Assembly: GCA_019114225.1 (NCBI GenBank)
Contig: DXFW01000004.1
Location: forward strand, 1 to 64,000
DNA from: Candidatus Allofournierella pullicola
GTDB lineage: Bacteria > Bacillota > Clostridia > Oscillospirales > Ruminococcaceae
DNA: 64,000 nt
Direction of reading: 5' to 3'
Shown here: in pieces, positions 49,178-57,835 of the stretch
How the letters are laid out: the number at the start of each line of letters is the position of its first letter
Position numbering within the stretch: the stretch's first letter is position 1
Notes under the pieces: model-generated
Databases searched by the model: none
Seen by the model: only the letters and a program-made list of their open reading frames with translations
What the model was told of the DNA's origin: nothing
Position numbers and translations under genes: made by a program

Positions 49178-49749
49178 CAGAACTGTTCCGGCCCGACGGC
49201 CACCTCACCGACGAGGGCCTGCAGGCGCTCATCGGCGGCGAACTGGACGAACTGGGCAGGCTGGAAGCCGCCGAGCATTTGAGCTTTTGCGACGCCTGCC
49301 TCGTGCGCTACACCGCCCTGCTGGAAGGGGACGTGCTCCAGGAGCCGCCCACCGACCAGACCCTGCCGGTGCTGCGCCGGCTGCGCCGCCGCGCAGCCCA
49401 GGCGCTGATGAGCCGCTACACCGCGGCGGCGGCCGCGGTGCTCATCACCGGCACGCTGTGGTACACCGGCATTTTTGCCGACATTGCCGGCGTGTTCACG
49501 GTGCGGGGGGAGGACATGACCCCCCAGCCTCCCGCGGCCTCACAGCCCGCCCGGGAGGAAGAACCGGGCAGCGCCATCCTGCGGGCGGTGAGCGACTGGT
49601 CGGAAAAGGTGCAGAGCGCTTTGCGCCCCGCCTACCAGGCCCCCCAGCCCAAAGCAAAGACCGACCGGAGCGACAACGCCGACGCCCCGGCCTCCGGAAA
49701 GGCGGACGCCGCCGACCCGGCCTCAACTCAAACCAAAGGAGTGGACTGA
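49174..49749 (+). CDS. Anti-sigma factor with zinc-finger motif
   Basis: 191 residues, start overlapping the sigma stop by four bases. N-terminal HLTDEGLQALIGGELDELGR followed by EHLSFCDACL gives the H-x3-C-x2-C zinc motif of zf-HC2 anti-sigma factors. One membrane helix (TAAAAAVLITGTLWYTGIF), then a Pro/Ala/Asp-rich external segment. It should hold the ECF sigma factor at the membrane until a signal arrives. Confidence 0.82.
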   Translation: MTELFRPDGHLTDEGLQALIGGELDELGRLEAAEHLSFCDACLVRYTALLEGDVLQEPPTDQTLPVLRRLRRRAAQALMSRYTAAAAAVLITGTLWYTGIFADIAGVFTVRGEDMTPQPPAASQPAREEEPGSAILRAVSDWSEKVQSALRPAYQAPQPKAKTDRSDNADAPASGKADAADPASTQTKGVD

Positions 49750-49752
49750 CAC

Positions 49753-50316
49753 ATGAATAAAAACGGATTTCTGACCCTCTGCTTCTCCTTCATCCCCGGC
49801 GCAGGCCAGATGTATCAGGGCTATATGAAGCGGGGCCTGACCCAGGTGCTTCTGTTCGTGATCCCGCTGATGATCGGCGGCGTATTCCTGCCGGTGCTGA
49901 TGGTGCTCAGCGCGGTGGTGTATATGTACAGCTTTTTTGACAGCCTGAATCTTCACGCCCAGCTGCGGCAGGGCACCGCCCCGGCGGATACCTTCCTCTT
50001 CAGCTGGGACGGCGGCGAGGACCTTGCCCGCCTTGTTGACCGCCGCCATCACCTCATCGGCTGGACCCTGGTTGCGCTGGGCGTGGCCGGCCTTTACCAG
50101 AGTTTCGTGCGCTCCTGGCTGTGCGATCTGGTGAATTGGGCCATCGGTTACGACTCTCCGGTAGCCCAACTGCTGCGGGGGATCCTCTACGATGTTCCCG
50201 GCCTGGCGGTGGGCTTTGTGTTCATCGGCCTGGGCCTGTGGCTCATCAAGGGCGGCAAGAAAAAGCAGCCCGCCGAGCCGGACTACACCGAGTTCAAGGG
50301 CGAAGGGGAGGTGTGA
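49753..50316 (+). CDS. Membrane protein of the ECF operon (TM2-like)
   Basis: 187 residues, about four helices. NGFLTLCFSFIPGAGQMYQG resembles TM2-domain starts (FIPGAGQMY), followed by GLTQVLLFVIPLMIGGVFL and, after a soluble loop, two further helices. It ends in a charged tail (KKKQPAEPDYTEFKGEGEV). Three bases after the anti-sigma gene, so part of the operon. Function unknown; possibly an envelope-stress output. Confidence 0.72.
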   Translation: MNKNGFLTLCFSFIPGAGQMYQGYMKRGLTQVLLFVIPLMIGGVFLPVLMVLSAVVYMYSFFDSLNLHAQLRQGTAPADTFLFSWDGGEDLARLVDRRHHLIGWTLVALGVAGLYQSFVRSWLCDLVNWAIGYDSPVAQLLRGILYDVPGLAVGFVFIGLGLWLIKGGKKKQPAEPDYTEFKGEGEV

Positions 50317-50319
50317 GCC

Positions 50320-51291
50320 ATGACCGAACAGGAACGCATGGACCTTCCCACAAACGAGCAGCCGGCCCCCGTTTCTGAACCGGCGCCCGCGGCGGAACAG
50401 GCCGCGCCCGCCCCTGTGCCCGTTCTGCCTGCTCCGCCCCGCCGCCCGCCGGTGCGCCGGGTGGGCACCGTCACCCTGGGCCTTTCCCTCATCGTCACCG
50501 GCCTTGCCATCACCGCCTACTTCTTTGTGCCGGGTTTTGACATCATCTCCGTCGCCAAGCTGGCCCCGCTGGTGCTGGTGTTCCTGGGTGCGGAAGTGCT
50601 GTGGGCCTCCGCCCGCCGCAAGGGCGAAGAGCGGCTGCGGCTGGACTTTCTGGCCGCCTTCGTGAGCTTTGTGCTCATCTGCGCCAGCCTCTGCGCCGCC
50701 ACCCTGCCCGCGGTGTGGCGCTGGTACGGGCCGGACCGCTCCTCCACCGAGGAACGCCTTTCCGACGAGCTGGAAGAACAGCTGCACGCCGCCTTCCAGG
50801 GCCAGGACGTGCTGGACTGCAACGGCTGGGTGAACCTGGGCGGCTATGAGTTCGACCGGGAGATGACCCTGGCCGACCTGCGCGCCGAGGACCATGCCGG
50901 GGCGAACATCACCCTGGGCGGCACGGTGGCAAACGGCGACGAGTTTGCCGCCCGGGTGGCGGCGCTGCTGCCCGCTTTGCGGGACGCGGGCGTGGACCGT
51001 GCCTACTTCTACTGGAGCGACGACGATGAATCCTGGGATCTGGACCTGGACGGCGTGTTCGACATGAACGCCGACGCCACCCGCCTGTCCCAGATGGGCC
51101 GCCACCAGGTGCAGATCGTGGACGAATTCGGCGACACCATGTGGATGGAAGCGGGCGAGGCCGAGGAATACCTGGCCCGCCAGGCCGCGGCCGCCGCTGA
51201 AAACGACGGCGAGGCCGGCGCTTCCTCCGCTGCCCAGGACTTTGACGGGCCTGTGGTGAGCGAGGAGACCGCCGCCGGCGAGGCCGCGTGA
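50320..51291 (+). CDS. Membrane protein of the ECF operon with acidic domain
   Basis: 323 residues. A Pro/Ala-rich N-terminus (1-45), two or three helices (TVTLGLSLIVTGLAITAYFF; VAKLAPLVLVFLGAEVLWAS; LAAFVSFVLICASLCAATLP), then a ~170-residue acidic domain (LDGVFDMNADATRLSQMGRH) and an Ala/Glu tail. The helix pattern LGLSLIVTG...LVLVFLGAEVL resembles the LiaI/LiaF-type or DUF5668 helices. Last gene of the operon before a terminator. Confidence 0.68.
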   Translation: MTEQERMDLPTNEQPAPVSEPAPAAEQAAPAPVPVLPAPPRRPPVRRVGTVTLGLSLIVTGLAITAYFFVPGFDIISVAKLAPLVLVFLGAEVLWASARRKGEERLRLDFLAAFVSFVLICASLCAATLPAVWRWYGPDRSSTEERLSDELEEQLHAAFQGQDVLDCNGWVNLGGYEFDREMTLADLRAEDHAGANITLGGTVANGDEFAARVAALLPALRDAGVDRAYFYWSDDDESWDLDLDGVFDMNADATRLSQMGRHQVQIVDEFGDTMWMEAGEAEEYLARQAAAAAENDGEAGASSAAQDFDGPVVSEETAAGEAA

Positions 51292-51312
51292 AAAGCCCCT
51301 GTTAAATCTCTG

Positions 51313-51347
51313 CAAAAAGCCCCCGTAATTTTTTACGGGGGCTTTTA
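51313..51347 (+). terminator. Terminator of the ECF operon
   Basis: AAAGCCCCCGTAA / TTACGGGGGCTTT stem with T run. Confidence 0.88.
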
Positions 51348-51405
51348 TTGTGTTTTGCCGCCGCAGATGTTACACTGAAAAGTAATAAAAGTGTGAGGTG
51401 AGACC

Positions 51406-52767
51406 ATGAAGTTTTTGCGGGGATTCACAAAAAAAGAAGTCAGTTGGATGATGTACGACTGGGCCAACAGCGCCCATTCGGTGGTCGTGGTCACCATTCT
51501 GCCCATCTTCTTCAACACGGTGGCCAGCTACATGCAGGACGCCGCCTCCGGCATGACCGTCTGGGGCTACGCCACCAGCGCCGCCATGGCCATCGTGGCG
51601 CTGGCCGCCCCGGTGCTGGGAGTGTTCGGCGACTTTGAGGGCTTCCGCAAAAAGCTGTTCACCGTCTTTATGCTGGTGGGCGTGCTCAGCTGCGCGGGGC
51701 TGGCCATCACCCCTCAGCTGGACTTCGTCACCCCCGGCACCGCCGAGACGGTGGGCCTCATCATTCTGGTGCTGTACATCCTGTCCACCATCGGTTTCGC
51801 CGGCGCGAACCTCTACTACGACAGCTTCTTGAACGACGTCACCACCGAGGAGCGGATGGACAAGGTCTCCACCATGGGCTACGGCCTGGGCTACATCGGC
51901 GGCTCCACCATCCCGCTGCTCATCTTCCTGCTGATGAACCTCATCCTGGGCAGCGACGCCATGCTGTTCTGTTTGTCCTTCGCCTTCGGCCTCACCGCCG
52001 TGTGGTGGTTCGTGTTCAGCTTCCCGCTGCTCAAAAACGTGGAGCAGGTGAGTTTTGTGCCCCGCAAAAAGGGCGCGGTGGCCGAGGCCCTCAAGGGGAT
52101 CGGCGGCACGGCGAAGGAAATTTTCCGCTACAAGCAGATGTTCGTTTTCCTCATCGCCTACTTCTTCTACATCGACGGCGTGAACACCATCATCCATATG
52201 TCCACCAGCTACGGCGACACCCTGGGCCTCGATTCCACCAGCATGCTGCTGGCGCTGCTGCTGGTGCAGGTGCTGGGCCTGCCCTTCGCCCTGCTCTACA
52301 TCAAGGCCAGCGAAAAGTTCGGCGCCCGGTTCATGGTGGGTGTGGGTATCTGCATTTACATGTGCGTCACGGTGTTCGGCTTCTTCCTGCGGGAGGTCTG
52401 GCAGTTCTGGGTCATGGCCATCATGGTGGCCACCAGCCAGGGCGGCATTCAGGCGCTGAGCCGCAGCATGTTCGGCAAGCTCATCCCGGATAAGAACCGT
52501 TCCGGCGAGTTCTTCGGCTTCTACGACATCTTCGGCAAGTTCTCCGCCATCATGGGCCCGGCGCTGGTGGGCCTTTCCAGCGCGCTGGCCGCCGACGCAA
52601 TGCTGTCCGGGCAGGGCCTCGACCGGGCCACCGCCACCGCCGAGCAGCTGGCCGCGGTGGACACCGCCGCCGCCCCCTGGGGCATTCTGAGCGTGCTGCT
52701 CATCTTCTTCGTGGGCGGCGGGCTGTACTTCTTCGTGCTGCCCAAGTACCTGAACAAAAACAAGTGA
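51406..52767 (+). CDS. MFS transporter of the UMF1/Atg22 family
   Basis: 453 residues, 12 helices. The N-terminal VSWMMYDWANSAHSVVVVTI and the later MFGKLIPDKNRSGEFFGFYD (first positions shown) are hallmarks of the UMF1 branch, related to yeast vacuolar amino-acid effluxer Atg22. Substrate in bacteria unknown, possibly amino acids or other small metabolites. Own promoter and terminator. Start follows GTGAGGTGAG. Confidence 0.9.
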   Translation: MKFLRGFTKKEVSWMMYDWANSAHSVVVVTILPIFFNTVASYMQDAASGMTVWGYATSAAMAIVALAAPVLGVFGDFEGFRKKLFTVFMLVGVLSCAGLAITPQLDFVTPGTAETVGLIILVLYILSTIGFAGANLYYDSFLNDVTTEERMDKVSTMGYGLGYIGGSTIPLLIFLLMNLILGSDAMLFCLSFAFGLTAVWWFVFSFPLLKNVEQVSFVPRKKGAVAEALKGIGGTAKEIFRYKQMFVFLIAYFFYIDGVNTIIHMSTSYGDTLGLDSTSMLLALLLVQVLGLPFALLYIKASEKFGARFMVGVGICIYMCVTVFGFFLREVWQFWVMAIMVATSQGGIQALSRSMFGKLIPDKNRSGEFFGFYDIFGKFSAIMGPALVGLSSALAADAMLSGQGLDRATATAEQLAAVDTAAAPWGILSVLLIFFVGGGLYFFVLPKYLNKNK

Positions 52768-52801
52768 GCGTTGTAACTTTTCCTCATTCGTTGTAGAATA
52801 A

Positions 52802-52846
52802 AAGGGGCGGCCCCCGGCGGCTTTGCCGGGCGGCGGCCCCTTTTTT
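52802..52846 (+). terminator. Terminator of the UMF1 gene
   Basis: AAGGGGC(G)GCC...GGCGGCCCCTT long stem with inner CCCGGC/GCCGGG and TTTTTT. Confidence 0.85.
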
Positions 52847-52877
52847 ATCGAGATTCACCCCAAGGGAGGGACCCTTT

Positions 52878-53939
52878 ATGCCGGAAGGCTACACCCACGT
52901 CCGCACCGCCCGCCGCGCCGCCGAACTGGCGCAGCTGGAGATCGAGCACCCCGCCGCCTTTGCCTGCGGCGCCAACGGGCCGGACATCTTTTTCTGCTAC
53001 CGCGCCTGGAAAAGCGGAGAAAACCGGGGCGAAAACCTGCCCGAACTGGGCTCGCGCATGCACGACGAGAACACCGGCGCCTTTCTGCGGGCGCTGGTGG
53101 AAAACGCCGCCACCCCCGCCCAGCGCAGCTATGCCCTGGGCTTTCTGAGCCACTACGCCGCCGACTGCACGGTGCACCCTTATGTGGTGTGCGTCACCGA
53201 AGAGGGCGGCCCCTACGCGGGCCCCGGCGGCCACGGCTATTTTGAGATCGCGGTGGACAGTTTCCTCCACGAGCAGGACACCGGCAAGGCCGCCGTCCCC
53301 GTGGACGACACCACCCCGCGCCTGGCGGGGGCGGCGCTGGCCGAGGTGGGCGCGCAGCTGCAAAAGAGCCTGCAGGCGGCTTTCGGCGTCACGGTGAGCC
53401 GGGAGGCCCTGGCGGACACCTTCTGGCACACCCGGGCTTTGCGGCGGATGTTCATCAGCCGCTTTCACATCAAATACGCCCTGTTCTGGCTGGTGGAGCC
53501 TGCCTTTGGCGGGCGGGGCGCCGTCACCGGCCACATCACCCCCGCACGGCTCATCGGCACCGGCAAGCGGCCCAAGGGCAGCCTGCCCTGCCCCTGGACC
53601 CACCCCTTCACCGGTGAGGAGATGGAGGACGACCTGAACGCCCTGCTGGAAAAGGCGGAAAAGCGCTCGGCGGCCTATCTGCTGGCCGCCAAGGGCTATT
53701 GGGACGGCCGCCTCTCCATGAAAAAGCTCTCCGACCTGCTGGGCAGCGCCAGCTACCTCTCCGGTTTGCCGGACGAGCGCAGCTGCCCCGGCCTTGCCCC
53801 GGCGGAAAAGCCCGCCCGCACCCGGCGCAAAGCGACGGAAGCGGGGGAGAAGCCCGCGGCCAAAAAGGCCGCGCCCCGGCGCAAAGCAGCCCCGCCCCGG
53901 GAGGCCGCGCCCGGCGGGCAGGCCCCGGCGGAGGAATAA
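52878..53939 (+). CDS. Zinc-dependent phospholipase C-like protein
   Basis: 353 residues. Metal-site pattern of the PLC/S1-P1 fold: GYTHVRTAR near the N-terminus, CGANGPDIFF, MHDENTGAFLRAL and FLSHYAADCTVHPYV, each supplying His/Asp ligands; a second His cluster is less clear. No signal peptide, unlike classical phospholipase C, so it may act inside the cell. The last ~75 residues are a Lys/Ala/Pro-rich low-complexity tail. GGGAGGGACC precedes the ATG. Confidence 0.78.
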   Translation: MPEGYTHVRTARRAAELAQLEIEHPAAFACGANGPDIFFCYRAWKSGENRGENLPELGSRMHDENTGAFLRALVENAATPAQRSYALGFLSHYAADCTVHPYVVCVTEEGGPYAGPGGHGYFEIAVDSFLHEQDTGKAAVPVDDTTPRLAGAALAEVGAQLQKSLQAAFGVTVSREALADTFWHTRALRRMFISRFHIKYALFWLVEPAFGGRGAVTGHITPARLIGTGKRPKGSLPCPWTHPFTGEEMEDDLNALLEKAEKRSAAYLLAAKGYWDGRLSMKKLSDLLGSASYLSGLPDERSCPGLAPAEKPARTRRKATEAGEKPAAKKAAPRRKAAPPREAAPGGQAPAEE

Positions 53940-53943
53940 AGCA

Positions 53944-53982
53944 AAAAACGGCCCCGGAGAAGATTTTCTCCGGGGCCGTTCT
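53944..53982. terminator. Bidirectional terminator
   Basis: ACGGCCCCGGAGAA-GATT-TTCTCCGGGGCCGT between converging genes, with A and T tracts on its sides. Confidence 0.85.
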
Positions 53983-53986
53983 CTGT

Positions 53987-54829
53987 TTATTTCAGCCGCA
54001 CATAGGCCTGGCGGGCGTTGTCCTTGCCCCGCTCGGTGCGCACCTCAAAAATCCCCAGGCTCAGCACAAAGGGGGTCAGCTTGGAAAAGCCGAAGTTGCG
54101 CACGTCAAAGTCCGGGTAGCGCTTGACCAGCAGGTTGCCGATCATGCTCACCGCAAGCCAGCCGTCCTCGTCCGACTGCTCCGCCACGATGGCCTTGATG
54201 GCCCCGCGCATGGCGGTGAGTTCCGGGTCCTCCTGAGGGGCCGGGGGCTCGGGCTGGGCGGCCTTCTTGCGGGCGGATTTGGCCTTGGCGGGCTTGGCTT
54301 TCTCCTTTTCCCTGTCCTTTTCCGGGGCGGCCTGCGCCCCGGCGGCGGGGGCGGGTTCGGCCTCCGGCTCCGGTTCCGGTTCAGCCTCCGGCTGGGCGGC
54401 CAGCACGTCCAGATAGCGGAACATGTTGCAGGCGGCGATGAAGGGCTTGGGCGTCTTTTTTTCGCCCATGCCGATCACGGTCATGCCGCCCTCCCGCAGG
54501 CGGGAGGCCAGGCGGGTGAAGTCGCTGTCCGACGAGACCAGGCAGAACCCCTCCACCTTGCCGGAATAGAGGATGTCCATGGCGTCGATGATCATGGCCG
54601 AGTCGGTGGCGTTTTTGCCGGTGGTGTAGCTGTATTGCTGGATGGGGGTGACGGAATAGTCCAGCAGCACGTTCTTCCAGCTGGCCATGCTGGGGCTGGT
54701 CCAGTTGCCGTAGATACGCTTGTAGTTGGCCACCCCCTGGGTGGACACCTCGTCCAGAATGATCTTGATGTATTTGTCCGACACGTTGTCCGCGTCGATG
54801 AGCACCGCGAAGCGGCGGTCTGCGGGCAT
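53987..54829 (-). CDS. NYN-domain RNase-like protein with LOTUS/OST-HTH domain
   Basis: 280 residues from the Met at 54829. N-terminal NYN (PIN-like) domain: FAVLIDADNVSDKYIKIIL, NATDSAMIIDAMDILYSG and FCLVSSDSDFTRLASRLREG carry the acidic metal-binding residues expected of a nuclease. A ~65-residue Pro/Glu/Lys/Ala linker follows (about 135-205). The C-terminal ~75 residues (MRGAIKAIVAEQSDEDGWLA ... FGFSKLTPFVLSLG) fit the OST-HTH/LOTUS RNA-binding domain. Likely an RNA-processing enzyme; target unknown. Confidence 0.88.
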   Translation of the reverse strand: MPADRRFAVLIDADNVSDKYIKIILDEVSTQGVANYKRIYGNWTSPSMASWKNVLLDYSVTPIQQYSYTTGKNATDSAMIIDAMDILYSGKVEGFCLVSSDSDFTRLASRLREGGMTVIGMGEKKTPKPFIAACNMFRYLDVLAAQPEAEPEPEPEAEPAPAAGAQAAPEKDREKEKAKPAKAKSARKKAAQPEPPAPQEDPELTAMRGAIKAIVAEQSDEDGWLAVSMIGNLLVKRYPDFDVRNFGFSKLTPFVLSLGIFEVRTERGKDNARQAYVRLK

Positions 54830-55058
54830 GGAACTGCCCCCTTTCTGAAAGGTGCGGCGAAGCGCGCTGCGCCGCCCGGATGATTCCTTTACCATCTTAT
54901 CATACCACAAAGGGATAAAAGTGTAAAATTTGCGCCATACTGCCCTCGGCGGGCCCCGCCCCGCCTTGACAATCCCCGCGCCGGGCCCCATAATAATAGG
55001 GGCTGTTTGCGCATGTTTGCGCGGGCCCTGCAAAGAAAGTGAGGGAGCCATACCCATT

Positions 55059-55787
55059 ATGTTACAACTGGAACATCTCGCCTGGGCCATCCCGGGCGGC
55101 AACGAGATCATCAAGGACATCACCCTCCGGCTGGACACCGGCCGCCTGGTGGTGGTCACCGGCCCCAACGGCGGAGGCAAGACCACCCTGGCCAAGCTCA
55201 TCGCCGGCATTCAGACCCCCAGCGCGGGCCGTATCCTGTTCGACGGGCAGGACATCACCCAGCTGGACGTGACCGCCCGCGCCAAGGCGGGCATTGCCTA
55301 TGCCTTCCAGCAGCCGGTGCGCTTCAAGGGCCTGGCGGTGCGGGACCTGCTGGAGCTGGCCGCCGGCCGCACACTGAGCGAACTGGAGCTGTGCGACCTG
55401 CTGGGCAAGGTGGGTCTGTGCGCCCAGGAGTATGTGGACCGCGAGCTGGACGCCAGCCTCTCCGGCGGCGAGATCAAGCGCATTGAGATCGCCAGCGTGT
55501 TGGCCCGGGGCGCAAAGCTTTCCATCTTCGACGAGCCGGAGGCAGGCATTGACCTGTGGAGCTTCGCCCGTCTGGTGGAGACCTTTGAAGAACTGCGCAG
55601 CAAGGGCACCGGCACCCTGCTGGTCATCAGCCATCAGGAGCGCATTCTGTCCATCGCCGACGAGATCGTGGTGGTGGCGGACGGCCGCGTCCGTCAGGCG
55701 GGCCCGGCGGCCGAGGTGCTGCCCACCCTGCTGGCAAACGAGAAAGCGGTGCGCTGCCCGCTGGAAAAGGAGGACGCAAGGGTATGA
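55059..55787 (+). CDS. sufC: SufC/SmsC-type Fe-S assembly ATPase
   Basis: 242 residues from the ATG at 55059. Walker A GPNGGGKTTLAK, signature LSGGEIKRIEIASVL, Walker B KLSIFDEPEAGIDLWS (the EPEAGIDLW form is typical of SufC), switch His in LLVISHQERIL. Forms a scaffold with the SufB-like protein encoded next, which overlaps by four bases. No sufS, sufU or second sufB/D gene follows, so the unit matches the minimal SUF (SMS) system found in anaerobes. Confidence 0.93.
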   Translation: MLQLEHLAWAIPGGNEIIKDITLRLDTGRLVVVTGPNGGGKTTLAKLIAGIQTPSAGRILFDGQDITQLDVTARAKAGIAYAFQQPVRFKGLAVRDLLELAAGRTLSELELCDLLGKVGLCAQEYVDRELDASLSGGEIKRIEIASVLARGAKLSIFDEPEAGIDLWSFARLVETFEELRSKGTGTLLVISHQERILSIADEIVVVADGRVRQAGPAAEVLPTLLANEKAVRCPLEKEDARV

Positions 55788-56704
55788 ACCAGATCACCGA
55801 CGAACTGCTGCGCCTCATCAGCGGGATCAAGAGCGGCGAGCTCAAAGGGGCTTATAACATCCGGGAGGACGGCCAGTGCGCCGCCCGCCAGTCCAGCGAG
55901 AACATCACCATCGAGTCCAAGACCGACGCGCCGGGCCTGGTCATCCACATCAAGCCGGGCACCAAGGGCGAGACGGTGTATATTCCCGCCTGCGTCACCC
56001 ACGCCGGCGTGGACGATTTGGTCTACAACGATTTCTATGTGGGCGAAGGCGCGGACGTCATCATCGAGGCGGGCTGCGGCGTGCACAGCGAAGGCGAAGA
56101 GGAAGCCCGCCACAACGGCATTCACCGCTTCTTGCTGGCCAAGGGCGCCCATGTGCTTTATAAAGAAAAGCACATCGCCACCGGCGACGGCAAGGGCGAC
56201 AAGGTCATCGACCCGGTCACCGACATCGAACTGGACGAGGACGCCTGCCTTGAGATGGACACCGTGCAGCTGGGCGGCGTGAGCCGCACCACCCGCAAAA
56301 CGCGGGCCGTGCTGCAGAAGAACGCCCGCCTCCTGGTGCGCGAGCGCATTATGACAAACGGCGACGAGTTTGCCCGCACCGACTTTGTGGTGCGGCTGGA
56401 GGGGGAGGGAAGCGCGGCCGACCTTGTGAGCCGCAGCGTGGCCCGGGGCAGCTCCCGCCAGGAGTTCGCCTCCACCATCCGGGGCAACGCCCTCTGCACC
56501 GGCCACTCCGAGTGCGACGCCATCCTGGCGGAAAACGGCACCGTGCTGGCCATGCCGGGCCTGGAGGCAAACCATGTGGACGCCGCCCTCATCCACGAGG
56601 CGGCCATCGGCAAAATTGCCGGCGAGCAGCTGCTCAAGCTCTGCACCCTGGGCCTTACCACCGAGGAGGCCGAGGAAAAGATCATCCAGGGCTTCCTGAA
56701 ATAA
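55784..56704 (+). CDS. sufB: SufB/SmsB-type Fe-S scaffold protein, short form
   Basis: 306 residues, much shorter than classical SufB (~470) and lacking its N-terminal helical domain. The beta-helix core is visible (GLVIHIKPGTKGETVYIPAC ... DLVYNDFYVGEGADVIIEAG). The C-terminal conserved block has RGNALCTGHSECDAIL with Cys/His suited to cluster binding, followed by EANHVDAALIHEAAIGKIAG. Together with the SufC-like ATPase it would assemble Fe-S clusters with two genes only. Terminator follows. Confidence 0.93.
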   Translation: MNQITDELLRLISGIKSGELKGAYNIREDGQCAARQSSENITIESKTDAPGLVIHIKPGTKGETVYIPACVTHAGVDDLVYNDFYVGEGADVIIEAGCGVHSEGEEEARHNGIHRFLLAKGAHVLYKEKHIATGDGKGDKVIDPVTDIELDEDACLEMDTVQLGGVSRTTRKTRAVLQKNARLLVRERIMTNGDEFARTDFVVRLEGEGSAADLVSRSVARGSSRQEFASTIRGNALCTGHSECDAILAENGTVLAMPGLEANHVDAALIHEAAIGKIAGEQLLKLCTLGLTTEEAEEKIIQGFLK

Positions 56705-56721
56705 GCCTGTTCCAAACAAAA

Positions 56722-56762
56722 GAAAGCGGCAGCGTCCCCAAAAGGGACGCTGCCGCTTTTTG
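56722..56762 (+). terminator. Terminator of the sufCB pair
   Basis: AAAGCGGCAGCGTCCC-CAAAA-GGGACGCTGCCGCTTT, T run. Confidence 0.9.
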
Positions 56763-56771
56763 TGCGCAGGT

Positions 56772-57794
56772 TCAGGCGGCTGCTTTCAGCCGGGCGGAAC
56801 GGCGGCCCCAGGCCGCGCGCAGCGCAAGATACAGCGCCGCCGCCAGCAGGGAGAGGCCCGTCGTCCACAAAAAGGCGGGCATGCCGTAGGTGAGGCCGCG
56901 CCCGGTCACGGTGTACCAGAACATCCACAGATACATGTGGGTGAAATAGACCACGCTGCTGGCGGTGCGCAGGGCACGGAAGAAGGGCCGGTCCCGCAGG
57001 GGCAGCTGCGCCGTCAGCGCAAAGAGGCCCAGGTCCGCCGCAACAAAGCAGAGGCCTCCGGCCATGGGAACGGCACGCAGCGCCCATGCGCCGGCGAGGC
57101 CCGCCGCCAGAAGGGCGGCAGCGGCGGCCGGGCGGGGCAGCCGCTTTGCCAGCAGCATGCCGAAGGGCAGGTAGAAAAAGCCCCGCAGCAGGCGGCCGTT
57201 GAGGATGGTCGCGTCCACCAGGCGGTCCACCTGGCCGGGAATGCCCGGCGGTATCACGCCGCCGTCGATGAGGGCGTCGAACCAGAGGGAAAGCGCCATG
57301 CACACGAGCCCGCAGGCCCACACCAGGCGCTCGCTGCCCGTGAATTTCAGAATGAGGAAGATCATGCACAGCCCGTAGATGGAGGAGAGCAGATACCACA
57401 ACATCCAGGAATTGTAGTGCTCGTCCACCAGGAACAGCCAGCGCAGATACATCCCCGCGGCGGCCCGGAAGGTGAGCCCCATGTCCCGGTAGTGCAGCAC
57501 TGCCGGGGGCAGATAGAGCACGGTCCAGAAAAGATACAGCCCGGTGAGCTTTTTGATCCGGAGTTTCAGCATGTCCAGGTTGCGGGCGCAGCCGGCGGGC
57601 TGCTCCATCCGCTGGCCCAGCAAAAAGCCGGTGCAGAGAAAGAAGAAGGGAACCGCAAAGCGGGACACACTGTCAAAGAGCGGCCCAAAGGCGGGCGGCA
57701 GCGAATCGGCGGGGCGGGTGTGGATGGCGACCACCAGCAGGGCCATGACAAATTTCCCCACGTTCAAAGCCGCGTTTTGGTGAGTGGATCGCAT
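56772..57794 (-). CDS. Acyltransferase 3 family membrane protein
   Basis: 340 residues, about ten helices. Start MRSTHQNAALNVGKFVMALL with HTRPAD in the first loop, where the family has its catalytic-like His/Arg/Asp; FFFLCTGFLLGQRM and YFTHMYLWMFWYTV near the end are typical of OatA/WecH-type acyltransferases. Members acetylate cell-wall, capsule or small-molecule targets. No extracellular SGNH domain. Substrate unknown. Confidence 0.85.
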   Translation of the reverse strand: MRSTHQNAALNVGKFVMALLVVAIHTRPADSLPPAFGPLFDSVSRFAVPFFFLCTGFLLGQRMEQPAGCARNLDMLKLRIKKLTGLYLFWTVLYLPPAVLHYRDMGLTFRAAAGMYLRWLFLVDEHYNSWMLWYLLSSIYGLCMIFLILKFTGSERLVWACGLVCMALSLWFDALIDGGVIPPGIPGQVDRLVDATILNGRLLRGFFYLPFGMLLAKRLPRPAAAAALLAAGLAGAWALRAVPMAGGLCFVAADLGLFALTAQLPLRDRPFFRALRTASSVVYFTHMYLWMFWYTVTGRGLTYGMPAFLWTTGLSLLAAALYLALRAAWGRRSARLKAAA

Positions 57795-57835
57795 AAAAGG
57801 GCCCTCCTTGCGGGCGCATGGTCAGGATCGGGGCG

